Shown here in pieces: positions 1 to 7,827 of a stretch of DNA of 8,414 bases. The translations under genes and the position numbers were made by a program. Under the pieces are notes generated by a model. That model was not told the DNA's origin and ran no database searches. It saw only the letters and a list, made by a program, of their open reading frames with translations. Within the stretch, counting starts at the first letter, position 1; each line of letters opens with the position of its first letter. The stretch spans positions 6,367 through 14,780 of the forward strand of contig CAJUIE010000030.1 of NCBI GenBank assembly GCA_910586375.1, given 5' to 3'. The DNA is from an uncultured Alistipes sp. GTDB taxonomy: Bacteria > Bacteroidota > Bacteroidia > Bacteroidales > Rikenellaceae.

Positions 1-2874
1 CTTTACACATATAAAGATGAAGATTTCGAACTGCCGATCTCTATTTCGTATGCGTCGAACGGATATCGTCCGAACGATCAACAAGGGCTACTCGGCTTGG
101 GATGGACTCTGTCGGTAGGTGGTATGATAACTCGTGAAATTGTTGGAATTCCAGATGATTATTATAACCAGGGGGTTGCCGCTACGGGATATCCGTATAC
201 GTGTTGCGGATATTATTTCTATCATCAACTACCCGTAACGTGGGATTTATATGCCGATTTAGCCCGTGAAAGGAGAACGAGTCGAGAAATGGGTAAGCAA
301 CTATTCAATCCCTACCGATATCGAGTAGGTAATAATTGGGACTGTGTAGGCTATGAAACTGCACCTGATGTTTTCTCTTTTAAATTCGGAGAACATTCGG
401 GCAAGTTCATTCTCGGACCGGAAAATCAAATATATGTTTTTAACACGAATCATCCATCCGGAGAGTATGATATCGATTTTACTATAAGGGATAATCAACT
501 GATTAACATTACGATAAAAACTGGGGACGGTTATGAGTATACATTCGGAGATGAGCGTGTACAATGCTACGGAAGAGGCACTCCATCACCCTCCGCGCCC
601 GAATATTCAGCCAAAGATTTATACAACTATAATACATCTTGGCCTTTGATATCTATAAATACGCCCAAAGGTAATCGGACAAGCAGCAAGCATATATATT
701 TCTATTATGATACCTATGTTGTACCTGAATATGAACTCAAGCCAAACGAACCGCGTATTCCAATAGCTTACCAGACATATAACCCTACAGTATGCGAATA
801 TGGAGAGCAATTAGCAGATGATGCGACTAATTACACCTGTAATTATCTTGTCAAACGATATACTGCAAGTCTACAAACTACCATTCAATATAAAATAGCA
901 AGTATATATATCGATGATGTTGAAATGGCATTCTCTTATCAGGATAAAGAACAGCAATATTATAAAGATGGAAACCAGAGGAATCCCCAACCGTTGGCGG
1001 ATACCCGGGGACTCCTATCGGGAATAACGATCAGACATAAAAAGAATCCCGTTAAACAATATGATTTCAACTATTGGTATCATCCCTTATTAATCCTATC
1101 CGGAGCGAATAACGGCAATGCCATACCGTTCTTGAGATCCATAATTATGCCCGATAAAGGAGTCTATAAATTCGATTATTACAATGAAAACCTGAATGCG
1201 CCCTATTATGGAACTACTCGCATCGATTATGCAGGATATTACAACTGCGATACGCTTACCAATGTGAATACGGACTACAGTTTAAACAGTGTTGTTCAAG
1301 AAGTCAATCCGGAGGGTGCGCTTTATGGAATGTTGAAGCGAGTGACGTACCCGACAACTGGATATACTGTTTTCACATACGAACCGCATGACTACTCCAA
1401 AATTATGGTCAGACACCGGTCCGATATTTTGACTGCGCCCTATTTGATCGATACGGGAGGCAAAGATTATCTTGGTGCCGGCCTGCGAATCAAAACCATA
1501 ACCGATTATGTAAAACGGGTCAACAAAGAAAATTCTGCCGATGTACTTGCGTCTGCACATTCTTCTTTGGACAAGCCTGATTCAGTCATCCGCCGTGAAT
1601 ATGTCTATCAAGACCAAGGACGTAGTTCCGGCAACTGTCTCACATATGCGCGGCAATTGTACGACAAACGAACGCAACTATCGATGTCCGCCAATAATAT
1701 AAATGCTGTTGGTTCGTCCAATATTCCGGGGGCTGATGATCTGATGGCCAAAAGCATGAATATCCCCTTGTCGGTAGATCAAACAGGTATAGAATACCAT
1801 ACTGTTATCGAAAAATTGTGCGACGGTTCTTCTCGCAAATATACCTTTAGCTCTTACAATGATTTGCCGGACGTCATGTTGCGGATAGATACCTTGAGCC
1901 ATGCGGGTACTACGGAAATTAGAAATCCGACATTCATTGAGGTGCCGAGCTTGAGTTCCCAACGAGGCAAACTCCTTAACGTAGAAAGCTATGATCCCGA
2001 GAACAGGCTCGTATTGAAACAGGAAAATATTTATTCCAGAGAACCCCTAAAAACAATTCCTTATTTGAAGTCGTTGACCTCGCTTTACTATATTACCCAT
2101 CATTATGTCGAGGATTATCTGCTCGAAGCGGTCAAAACGACAGAATATTTCGATGCGGATTCTCTTCAGACGATAAAACGGATTGCCTACAACGCATTAA
2201 ACCAGCCGAAGACGATTCAGACATACAACAATTCACATCTGAACAACACGCTTTCGATCGAATATCTACATGAACGGCAAAACTTATCCGGGAATCTGGC
2301 GAGCAACGTTAGAAGTCAGAATCTGGCGAGTTATGTCGCCGAGCAGCAAACTAAAAACTATTCGATGGATGGCGAACGGATCGGCGTGCAAAGCACCATA
2401 TTCGATTACATGCTGACTTCGGAGCAAAATGTTCGGCTCATGTCAACTTCAACTGTAAATTATATCGAAAATGACACCGAAAGCCATGAAGCTCAACGTG
2501 AAATCACATTCGATAAATATGCTTCCAACGGGCGAGTATTGCAAACCCGAGATCGTAATAATATTCCTACCTCATATCTATGGAGTTATGACCAACAATA
2601 CTTGCTGGCAAAGGTATCCAATGTGTTCTACGACGATCTCGCCACAATACATTCGGCAAATGAGAGATTGACCGACGCCCAGAAAGCACAACTTCGAGCC
2701 ATACCGGGAGCTCTGGTGGAGACCTTCGATTACATTCCGCTCGTCGGCTTGAGCAAGTATGTCGATACCAACGGAGTGGAGACATCCTACGAATATTACC
2801 CGAGCGGGAAGCTCAAATACATTAAGGATGCAGCCGGAAATATCATCTCGGAATACGATTATTCATTGAAATAG
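1..2874 (+). CDS. RHS/YD-repeat shell protein, 5' end outside window
   Basis: This is the C-terminal 957 residues of a large Bacteroidetes RHS-type protein. The frame is open to the left edge, so the TTG at 97 is not a real start: the codons before it read LPISISYASNG and lead into GLLGLGWTLSVGGMITRE, the conserved N-terminal block of this family. I estimate that some 70-100 residues, including any signal peptide, lie upstream. Visible residues 100-160 hold the usual 'FSFKFGEHSGKFIL ... GDGYEYTFGD' beta-rich region. The C-terminus has the typical 'TSYLWSYDQQYLLAKVSN' block and ends in YD-like repeats (SYEYYPSGKLKYIKDAAGN). There is no RHS core and no toxin tip, so it is probably a shell or carrier component that works with the next gene, 9 bp downstream. 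Its 5' part is AT-rich (27-30% GC in sampled lines at 601 and 901) and rises to about 52% near the 3' end. Family assignment is firm; the partner role is inferred. Confidence 0.88.
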   Translation, partial: LYTYKDEDFELPISISYASNGYRPNDQQGLLGLGWTLSVGGMITREIVGIPDDYYNQGVAATGYPYTCCGYYFYHQLPVTWDLYADLARERRTSREMGKQLFNPYRYRVGNNWDCVGYETAPDVFSFKFGEHSGKFILGPENQIYVFNTNHPSGEYDIDFTIRDNQLINITIKTGDGYEYTFGDERVQCYGRGTPSPSAPEYSAKDLYNYNTSWPLISINTPKGNRTSSKHIYFYYDTYVVPEYELKPNEPRIPIAYQTYNPTVCEYGEQLADDATNYTCNYLVKRYTASLQTTIQYKIASIYIDDVEMAFSYQDKEQQYYKDGNQRNPQPLADTRGLLSGITIRHKKNPVKQYDFNYWYHPLLILSGANNGNAIPFLRSIIMPDKGVYKFDYYNENLNAPYYGTTRIDYAGYYNCDTLTNVNTDYSLNSVVQEVNPEGALYGMLKRVTYPTTGYTVFTYEPHDYSKIMVRHRSDILTAPYLIDTGGKDYLGAGLRIKTITDYVKRVNKENSADVLASAHSSLDKPDSVIRREYVYQDQGRSSGNCLTYARQLYDKRTQLSMSANNINAVGSSNIPGADDLMAKSMNIPLSVDQTGIEYHTVIEKLCDGSSRKYTFSSYNDLPDVMLRIDTLSHAGTTEIRNPTFIEVPSLSSQRGKLLNVESYDPENRLVLKQENIYSREPLKTIPYLKSLTSLYYITHHYVEDYLLEAVKTTEYFDADSLQTIKRIAYNALNQPKTIQTYNNSHLNNTLSIEYLHERQNLSGNLASNVRSQNLASYVAEQQTKNYSMDGERIGVQSTIFDYMLTSEQNVRLMSTSTVNYIENDTESHEAQREITFDKYASNGRVLQTRDRNNIPTSYLWSYDQQYLLAKVSNVFYDDLATIHSANERLTDAQKAQLRAIPGALVETFDYIPLVGLSKYVDTNGVETSYEYYPSGKLKYIKDAAGNIISEYDYSLK

Positions 2875-2883
2875 ATTTGAATT

Positions 2884-5800
2884 ATGAACAAAATAATTTT
2901 CGCTTCGATCATCGGCGTTTTCGCCGTATCCAATACTCAGGCTCAAAATGTCAAAACATTCAACGCCAATTGGAGCTCCGAAAAGATATATTTACAGCCG
3001 GATGCGTCTTCTTATACGGAGGATGTGACCTACTATAACGAGTTGGGAAGTCCGACTCAACATATCGGTATCCAGGCCTCACCGACGGGATATAATATCC
3101 TACAGCCCATATATTACGATGAAATGCTGCGTGACAGTGTACGTAGTTACCTGCCCGTAGTAACGGAATCGACGACGGGACAAATGTTTGCCGATCATCT
3201 TCTGCTGTCCCGATATCAGCAGACCTACGGAACGACGGAAAATGGGTATGTATACGACGAAACGACCTATGACAATTGCATCACGAACCGTCGGATTGCC
3301 AATACGAATGTCGGCAGTATTTTTCGGGAGCATCAAAAGACGGCTTCCTATAAATACGAAGTCAACAACGATGACGACATCCTGAAAATCGAGATGATAA
3401 GCAACGATGAATTTGCCGTAAACGGCACATGGCAGAATGGCCTATTACGCAAAGTATCGTTCCGAAACGAAGACGGAGGCCGGACAATCCGATTTACGGA
3501 TATGCAGCAGAACGTCATACTGGAAAGAATGACCGATGGAACCGAATACCTGGATACGTATTATGTCTACGATCCGCTGAACAGGTTGTGCTGGGTCATA
3601 CCGCCCGAATGTTCGAACGGGTTGATGACGGGCAGCTATTCGCTTGATTCGCAAAACGTCGCCCGATACTGCTATCGCTACGATTACGACAGCCGGGGCC
3701 GCATCGTCTCCAAGAAGATCCCCGGATGCGATGCCGTGTCGTACGTCTATGACCGCAACGACCGACCTGCGATGACGCAGGACGGGAACATGCGCAAATC
3801 GAATGGGTGGACCTACGTGCAGTACGATCCGCACGGACGTCCCGAGACGACCTATTACCTGGAGCTGGCGAATAAAACCCAGGCCCAGTTGCAGGCCCTT
3901 TTCGATGCCGGGCAGACGGACGAATTGCAGAACGATACCTCCAAGCAGCTGCTCTCACGTTGCTACTACGACGGCATAGCCGACGACGGAACGTATTCGC
4001 CCAGCAGCGAAGCCGTATTCAGACCGGTAGAAGGGATACTGGAGAACAGCGATGTCAACCGCAACCGGAAAGGCTATAAAACCCGGGAGGAATTGGCCGT
4101 AATCAATCCCGACAAAGGGTATAAAAGTACGATTCGCAGAACCTTCTACTACGACCATCGGGGACGATTGATTCAAACCGTCGAAACGAATTGTCTGGGT
4201 TACGAGAGTTGCACGACTGTCAAATACGATTTTTGCGGAAACATTCTCAAAATCCACGAATCGCATAAAGTAACATCCTCGCAACAACCGGACATCCTGC
4301 TGCGCGAATATACCTACGACACTCGCGGACGCAAACTGTCCGAGACGACGACGCTCAACGACGGCGCTCCCGTAGTCGTAACTTACGCCTATGATAACTT
4401 GGGACGTCTGGCATCCACCACCACGGGAACCGGAGCCAATGCCCGCACCACGACCTATGCCTACAACATTCAGGGATGGTTGACGCAGAAATCGTCGCCC
4501 GATTTGACTATCGATTTTCACTATTACAAACCAAACAATCTCGCAACGCAGCCATCCTATACTGGAAACATCTCTGAAATTCTATGGTACAGGGATGGGC
4601 TTAAGAAAAACGCAGCGGCAGACTCCTACTTCTACGACGGATTATCTCGACAGGCGAAAGTAAAACACTATCTGCGCAAACCCGCCAAGATAACGTTTGA
4701 CAGCTTGTCGCCGATGAAAATTCCTATTGAGTTTTATTACATATATACATACCAACATCAGGACTCTTTGGTCTACGACCGTAACGGAAATATCACCTCT
4801 TTTACCCGCGAAAAAAAAGATGCTTATACGGTAAATCGAGAATACACTCTCAAAGGCAATCAAATAGATGAGATTCACGCTACAATACTTCTTGCAAATC
4901 CGTTCATGCCGGAAGATTCCGATAGAGTGGAGCATATGCAGGATGAAGAGGTAGCAGGTAAGAAGATACCTATCACCGGCGATATCGAGGATTATCTCAG
5001 CTGTTATGTATACGATGCCAACGGCAATATGACCTACGACTGGGGAAATAAACTCAATTTGCGATACAATCGTTTGAATTTGGTGGAAAAAGTCATCAAA
5101 GCCGACACGATTTACGCGAATTATTCGTATCTTGCAGACGGCACGAAACTCACAGCTTCGGACAAAGACGGCAACGGTTTCGTTTATTTAGGTTCTTTGG
5201 TATACAGACGTGAAGATGCAAGAGAATCGTTCATAGAAATCGCCAGTGATGGAATATCTCCCCAGGGATTGGAGGATTTTGTCGTCGTCCGATATTATTA
5301 CAACCTCGAAAGCGCCCCGTTCGATGGAGGACGGCTGGCTGTGACACAAGTTGCAGGCGCGAATGTCTATACGCCGCAGTATTACGCGACCGATCATCTG
5401 GGAAGCGTCCGCACCCTCATCGACGGAGGCTCGGGAGAAACCGTCGAGAAGAACGACTACTACGCGTTCGGGGAGCGAATCGACGATTCCGAAAACGAAA
5501 TTTCGGACAACCGCTACCGCTACAACGGCAAGGAGGAACAGGCTTTCCTAAAACTTCCCTTTATCGACTACGGAGCCCGCATGTATGATCCCAAGATCGT
5601 TATGCGATGGAATCGCCCCGATCCTTTGGCCGAGCAATATCCTCACCTCTCGCCCTATGCGTTCTGCGCGAATAATCCGATCAATTTTGTCGATCCGGAT
5701 GGAGAAAAAATTTATTTTGCACCAGGCGTTTCTCCAGAGTTCAAAAATAAATTTGCCCAAACCATCCAGTATATGAATAGCAGGGGTACCGCTGGAAATA

Positions 5801-6246
5801 TTGCAAAACTTCAGGCTTCGTCCATGACGTATTATATCGGTAGGCAAAATGACCAAGGGGGAACGAATAAATTTGATTTCAAAACACAAACAATTTATTG
5901 GAATCCGGATGAAGCATATCAGACGGATAATGGCATCTGGCTCTCGCCAGCAACTATTTTGGCCCACGAAGCTGGACATGCAGAACAGTTCGATTCTAAT
6001 ACAGAGCAATTTTTAATCGATATTCAAACTTTGAATGAACAATATGGCCGAGATGAAGAACAACGAAATATTACAACGACAGAACAGGAGGCAGCAAGAA
6101 AGCATAAAGAAGTGACCGATAGAATGGTTACACGAACGAATCACCGAGTATTCAGAAGAAGAGACGTATCTAATCTTAATCCCTATGAAATCGAAGCAGA
6201 AAACGAACGGCTTAATGATCCTTTCAAGCATATTTACGATTATTAG
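2884..6246 (+). CDS. RHS polymorphic toxin with C-terminal HExxH metallopeptidase tip
   Basis: This 1,120-aa secreted RHS toxin starts at the ATG at 2884, which gives a clear Sec signal peptide (MNKIIFASIIGVFAVSNTQA, likely cleavage after A20). Residues about 25-160 resemble the DUF6443 region that opens many Bacteroidetes RHS proteins (YYNELGSPTQ). YD repeats follow from about 225 to 800, e.g. YDPLNRLCW, YDYDSRGRI, YAYDNLGRLAS, YVYDANGNM. The RHS-associated core spans about 830-940: YYATDHLGSVRTLID, then YGARMYDP, DPLAEQYPHLSPYAFC and NNPINFVDPDG. P932-x4-D937-P-D-G940 fits the PxxxxDPxG motif that in characterised Rhs proteins precedes autoproteolytic release of the tip. Residues 941-1120 form the variable tip with H1028-E-A-G-H1032. 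The gene sits 9 bp after the first RHS gene, probably in the same transcript, and its last 62 bp overlap the lipoprotein gene. RHS identity is firm. The toxin role is inferred from architecture, and the route out of the cell is unknown because no T6SS or T9SS gene is in view. Confidence 0.9.
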   Translation: MNKIIFASIIGVFAVSNTQAQNVKTFNANWSSEKIYLQPDASSYTEDVTYYNELGSPTQHIGIQASPTGYNILQPIYYDEMLRDSVRSYLPVVTESTTGQMFADHLLLSRYQQTYGTTENGYVYDETTYDNCITNRRIANTNVGSIFREHQKTASYKYEVNNDDDILKIEMISNDEFAVNGTWQNGLLRKVSFRNEDGGRTIRFTDMQQNVILERMTDGTEYLDTYYVYDPLNRLCWVIPPECSNGLMTGSYSLDSQNVARYCYRYDYDSRGRIVSKKIPGCDAVSYVYDRNDRPAMTQDGNMRKSNGWTYVQYDPHGRPETTYYLELANKTQAQLQALFDAGQTDELQNDTSKQLLSRCYYDGIADDGTYSPSSEAVFRPVEGILENSDVNRNRKGYKTREELAVINPDKGYKSTIRRTFYYDHRGRLIQTVETNCLGYESCTTVKYDFCGNILKIHESHKVTSSQQPDILLREYTYDTRGRKLSETTTLNDGAPVVVTYAYDNLGRLASTTTGTGANARTTTYAYNIQGWLTQKSSPDLTIDFHYYKPNNLATQPSYTGNISEILWYRDGLKKNAAADSYFYDGLSRQAKVKHYLRKPAKITFDSLSPMKIPIEFYYIYTYQHQDSLVYDRNGNITSFTREKKDAYTVNREYTLKGNQIDEIHATILLANPFMPEDSDRVEHMQDEEVAGKKIPITGDIEDYLSCYVYDANGNMTYDWGNKLNLRYNRLNLVEKVIKADTIYANYSYLADGTKLTASDKDGNGFVYLGSLVYRREDARESFIEIASDGISPQGLEDFVVVRYYYNLESAPFDGGRLAVTQVAGANVYTPQYYATDHLGSVRTLIDGGSGETVEKNDYYAFGERIDDSENEISDNRYRYNGKEEQAFLKLPFIDYGARMYDPKIVMRWNRPDPLAEQYPHLSPYAFCANNPINFVDPDGEKIYFAPGVSPEFKNKFAQTIQYMNSRGTAGNIAKLQASSMTYYIGRQNDQGGTNKFDFKTQTIYWNPDEAYQTDNGIWLSPATILAHEAGHAEQFDSNTEQFLIDIQTLNEQYGRDEEQRNITTTEQEAARKHKEVTDRMVTRTNHRVFRRRDVSNLNPYEIEAENERLNDPFKHIYDY
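5371..5703 (+). other. RHS-repeat-associated core region
   Basis: This segment encodes residues about 830-940 of the second RHS protein. It is the most conserved part of RHS proteins: YYATDHLGSVR at the start, YGARMYDP and RPDPLAEQY in the middle, CANNPINFVDPDG at the end. In characterised Rhs toxins this core plugs the shell and its terminal PxxxxDPxG motif marks the cut that frees the toxin. All motif residues are present here, so self-cleavage near residue 940 is plausible but unproven for the Bacteroidetes proteins. By hand count 5401-5700 is about 54% GC, close to the upstream shell and well above the tip. Confidence 0.88.
5704..6243 (+). other. Toxin tip: M91/NleD-like zinc-metallopeptidase domain
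   Basis: This is the variable C-terminal module (residues 941-1120) of the RHS protein. The key block is FDFKTQTIYWNP, then SPATILAHEAGHAEQFD, where H1028, E1029 and H1032 form an HExxH zinc site with E1029 as the general base. A third zinc ligand is not certain: the candidates are E1102 or E1104 in the late NPYEIEAENE segment, or a glutamate in the earlier TTEQEAA stretch. The layout (beta strand with 'IYWNP', HExxH after 'SPAxxLAHE', and a terminal 'EAENERLN...' helix) resembles M91/NleD-like metallopeptidase toxins at the ends of other RHS proteins, from memory of the family. The likely activity is proteolysis of a specific target, which cannot be read from sequence. The domain is uninterrupted up to the stop codon. 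GC is about 39%, lower than the core. Confidence 0.7.
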
Positions 6247-6700
6247 TCTTGTCTCTTGCATGTCACAAGATAAACAAACTAATGTTTTACAAGATGGAAA
6301 TCATGTCGATAGTGTTGTAGTTGCATATTTTCCTAACCGCTTTTTATCTTTTGCCGATATCAAAGCCAATGAAATAGCATATGATTTTCAGCAAAATCGT
6401 CTTCCATCATTCTGTATCCGTAACCAAGATACTATCCGCTCATTAACGGAGCGAGTTGCATGTTTAGTTTCAGCTCAAGATTCATTAAACCAGCATATTG
6501 ACGCTCGCGTCCTGTTGATATTTTATAAGAGTGCGTCAAAAAATGATTCGTTATATGTAAGTGTAATGTCTCAACAACACTTACAATTGAATAATATAAC
6601 AAAGAAGCCAGATAGCTTGTTGTGGGTGCGGATTAGAGATATAATATGCGACAGAGATTCGATATTCAGCCATGTATTTAAAGATGAACTTTTATATTAA
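6185..6700 (+). CDS. Putative immunity lipoprotein overlapping toxin gene
   Basis: This 171-aa predicted lipoprotein starts inside the toxin gene in a different frame. The ATG at 6185 gives a lysine-containing n-region (MKSKQK), a hydrophobic stretch (LMILSSIFTIIS) and the lipobox L22-V23-S24-C25, so signal peptidase II should cut before C25 and leave about 147 mature residues. An internal ATG at 6215 would also keep the lipobox but lacks the basic n-region, so 6185 is preferred. The residues after the cysteine (MSQDKQ) lack an obvious Bacteroidetes surface-export signal, which suggests a periplasm-facing anchor. I recognise no domain in the mature part. Its place directly after and overlapping a polymorphic-toxin tip, and its low GC (about 34%, close to the tip's 39%), argue for the cognate immunity protein. 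Lipoprotein status is well supported; the immunity role is inferred from position only. Confidence 0.75.
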   Translation: MKSKQKTNGLMILSSIFTIISLVSCMSQDKQTNVLQDGNHVDSVVVAYFPNRFLSFADIKANEIAYDFQQNRLPSFCIRNQDTIRSLTERVACLVSAQDSLNQHIDARVLLIFYKSASKNDSLYVSVMSQQHLQLNNITKKPDSLLWVRIRDIICDRDSIFSHVFKDELLY

Positions 6701-6725
6701 CGAACACTCTTAATTTTTGTATTGA

Positions 6726-6758
6726 CAGCCTAACAATATTGTTAGGCTGCTCCTTTTT
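6726..6758 (+). terminator. Intrinsic terminator after the toxin/immunity operon
   Basis: A perfect 24-bp inverted repeat (CAGCCTAACAAT facing its complement, 6726-6749) is followed by CTCCTTTTTAATTTT. It lies 25 bp after the immunity gene stop and fits a rho-independent terminator for + strand transcription. On the other strand no U-tract directly follows the stem, so termination of the convergent minus-strand operon here is less certain. Confidence 0.8.
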
Positions 6759-6793
6759 AATTTTATCCTGTTGCTATCGATAGACCTTATTTT

Positions 6794-7084
6794 TCACGTA
6801 TGCGTTCTCCAGCCATGTGCCGGTTTGAGGGAGTAGCATCCGGACCTGTCGGGCACGCCGTGATAGACCAGTCCGCCGACCACACCCAGCGTACCGTCGG
6901 GATAGCGCTGTTTGAAAACGAACGAATAAGGCGCCCAATCGCGGTAGAGCTCTATTTCGCAGGGATGGCCGGGCTGCCGCTCCCAACGTTCGAGCCTGTC
7001 CAGACACTCCTGCAAGGTCTCATCGCCGATACTTTCGGCATAACGCACTACTTCGTCGTAGTATTTGCGACATATGATTTTCAT
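6794..7084 (-). CDS. DUF4120-like small protein
   Basis: This 96-aa protein begins at the ATG at 7082-7084 (MKIICRKYYDEVVRYAESIG). An in-frame upstream extension to 7150 would run into the preceding gene and is not supported. The N-terminal half is helical and charged (ETLQECLDRLERWER). The second half has HPCEIELYRDWAPYSFVFKQR, YPDGTLGVVGGLVYHG and an end in HGWRTHT. From memory this matches DUF4120, a family of unknown function seen in Bacteroides and related mobile elements. No signal peptide or membrane segment is visible, so it is probably cytosolic. It is the last gene of the minus-strand cluster, 20 bp after the 235-aa gene, and converges on the toxin operon. The gene is firm; the family name is moderately sure and gives no function. 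Confidence 0.8.
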   Translation of the reverse strand: MKIICRKYYDEVVRYAESIGDETLQECLDRLERWERQPGHPCEIELYRDWAPYSFVFKQRYPDGTLGVVGGLVYHGVPDRSGCYSLKPAHGWRTHT

Positions 7085-7104
7085 AAACCATTTAACTTTT
7101 GGAA

Positions 7105-7812
7105 TTATACGTTTAATTTCTCGACCAGGCGGTCTATGAGCATGGTGCACCCGTTACAGGACGGGCTCCGATTTCCGTATCCTCCCGAGTATCGTATATG
7201 GGTCGGAGATAGCGCCTCGATACGCCTGCGGAGCATTCCGCGCGTTCGCGGGTGAATCTCTATCCCGTATCGGTCGCACAAGTCTACGAAGTGCTCCGCC
7301 CGGATGAACTCGCCCTTTCGAAATGCCTCCTCGGCTCGCTGCAAGGTCTGCTGCCGTTCCCGCTCTCGGGCCTGTCGTCGTTGCTCCTCGCGCTCGTCAT
7401 GGAGGCGTCGTCGTTGGCGACTTTCCGTTTCCTGCCGCTCCCGCATCCACGTCCGATGCTCCTTGAGGGGCCGTGCATCCCATCCCAGCGCTTCATAGGC
7501 CGCCACATAGGGCAGCGGAATCCATAGCTTGCGGGCGATGCGCTCCTGCATGGCCGCACGCAGATTGCGGGCCTCGGCCGCCACGGCCGCCAGATGCTCC
7601 CTGTCGAACGCCGCGTTGCGCGAAAGGAACTCTGCCACGAAGCAAACGCCGTCTATGCGTTCGATGATGGCGATATCGTCCCATCTCTCGTGGCGTTCGT
7701 CCCGAGCTTCGACATACCATCCGACCTGCCGGTCGATGAAGGTTACGTCTTTGTAGGTCGCTACGATCCTGTCGTCGCGACCCGCTGCATAGTGCAGTAC
7801 TTTCGTTTTCAT
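7105..7812 (-). CDS. Hypothetical protein, charged coiled-coil centre and C-terminal CxxC
   Basis: This 235-aa protein starts at the ATG at 7810-7812 (MKTKVLHYAAGRDDRIVATY). I do not recognise a named domain, though proteins like it seem to occur in Bacteroidales conjugative elements. Residues 1-65 look like a compact alpha/beta region (VTFIDRQVGWYVEARDER, IDGVCFVAEFLSRNAAF). Residues 70-112 are helical. About 118-165 is extremely rich in R, E and Q and probably a coiled coil or long single helix. After that come a short helical segment (AEEAFRKGEFIRAEHFVDLC) and a C-terminal SCNGC motif (C219-x2-C222) that could bind metal with ligands from elsewhere or a partner. There is no signal peptide. 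It lies 15 bp after the 116-aa gene and 20 bp before the DUF4120-like gene, so the three are probably co-transcribed. Sampled GC is about 65%. Confidence 0.8.
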   Translation of the reverse strand: MKTKVLHYAAGRDDRIVATYKDVTFIDRQVGWYVEARDERHERWDDIAIIERIDGVCFVAEFLSRNAAFDREHLAAVAAEARNLRAAMQERIARKLWIPLPYVAAYEALGWDARPLKEHRTWMRERQETESRQRRRLHDEREEQRRQARERERQQTLQRAEEAFRKGEFIRAEHFVDLCDRYGIEIHPRTRGMLRRRIEALSPTHIRYSGGYGNRSPSCNGCTMLIDRLVEKLNV

Positions 7813-7827
7813 AGTTCGATTCGTTTT

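Noticed and set aside
2293..2330. 11-bp direct repeat AATCTGGCGAG, copies 27 bp apart
   Set aside because: It encodes a short NLAS repetition inside the shell protein. It is too short and isolated to call a repeat element.
2872..2879. TAGATTTG, matching the Bacteroides -7 consensus TAnnTTTG, before the second RHS gene
   Set aside because: It is only 4 bp from the ATG, overlaps the previous stop codon, and has no TTG at the expected -33 spacing, so it is probably chance.
3955..4521. Open frame of 188 codons on the - strand within the RHS gene
   Set aside because: It lies wholly antisense to conserved YD repeats that are clearly coding on the + strand. The frames at 3445-3834 and 3596-3958 are rejected for the same reason.
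6774..6783. 10-bp palindrome CTATCGATAG downstream of the minus-strand cluster
   Set aside because: It is short, has no loop or U-tract, and is expected by chance; not enough for an operator, att site or terminator.
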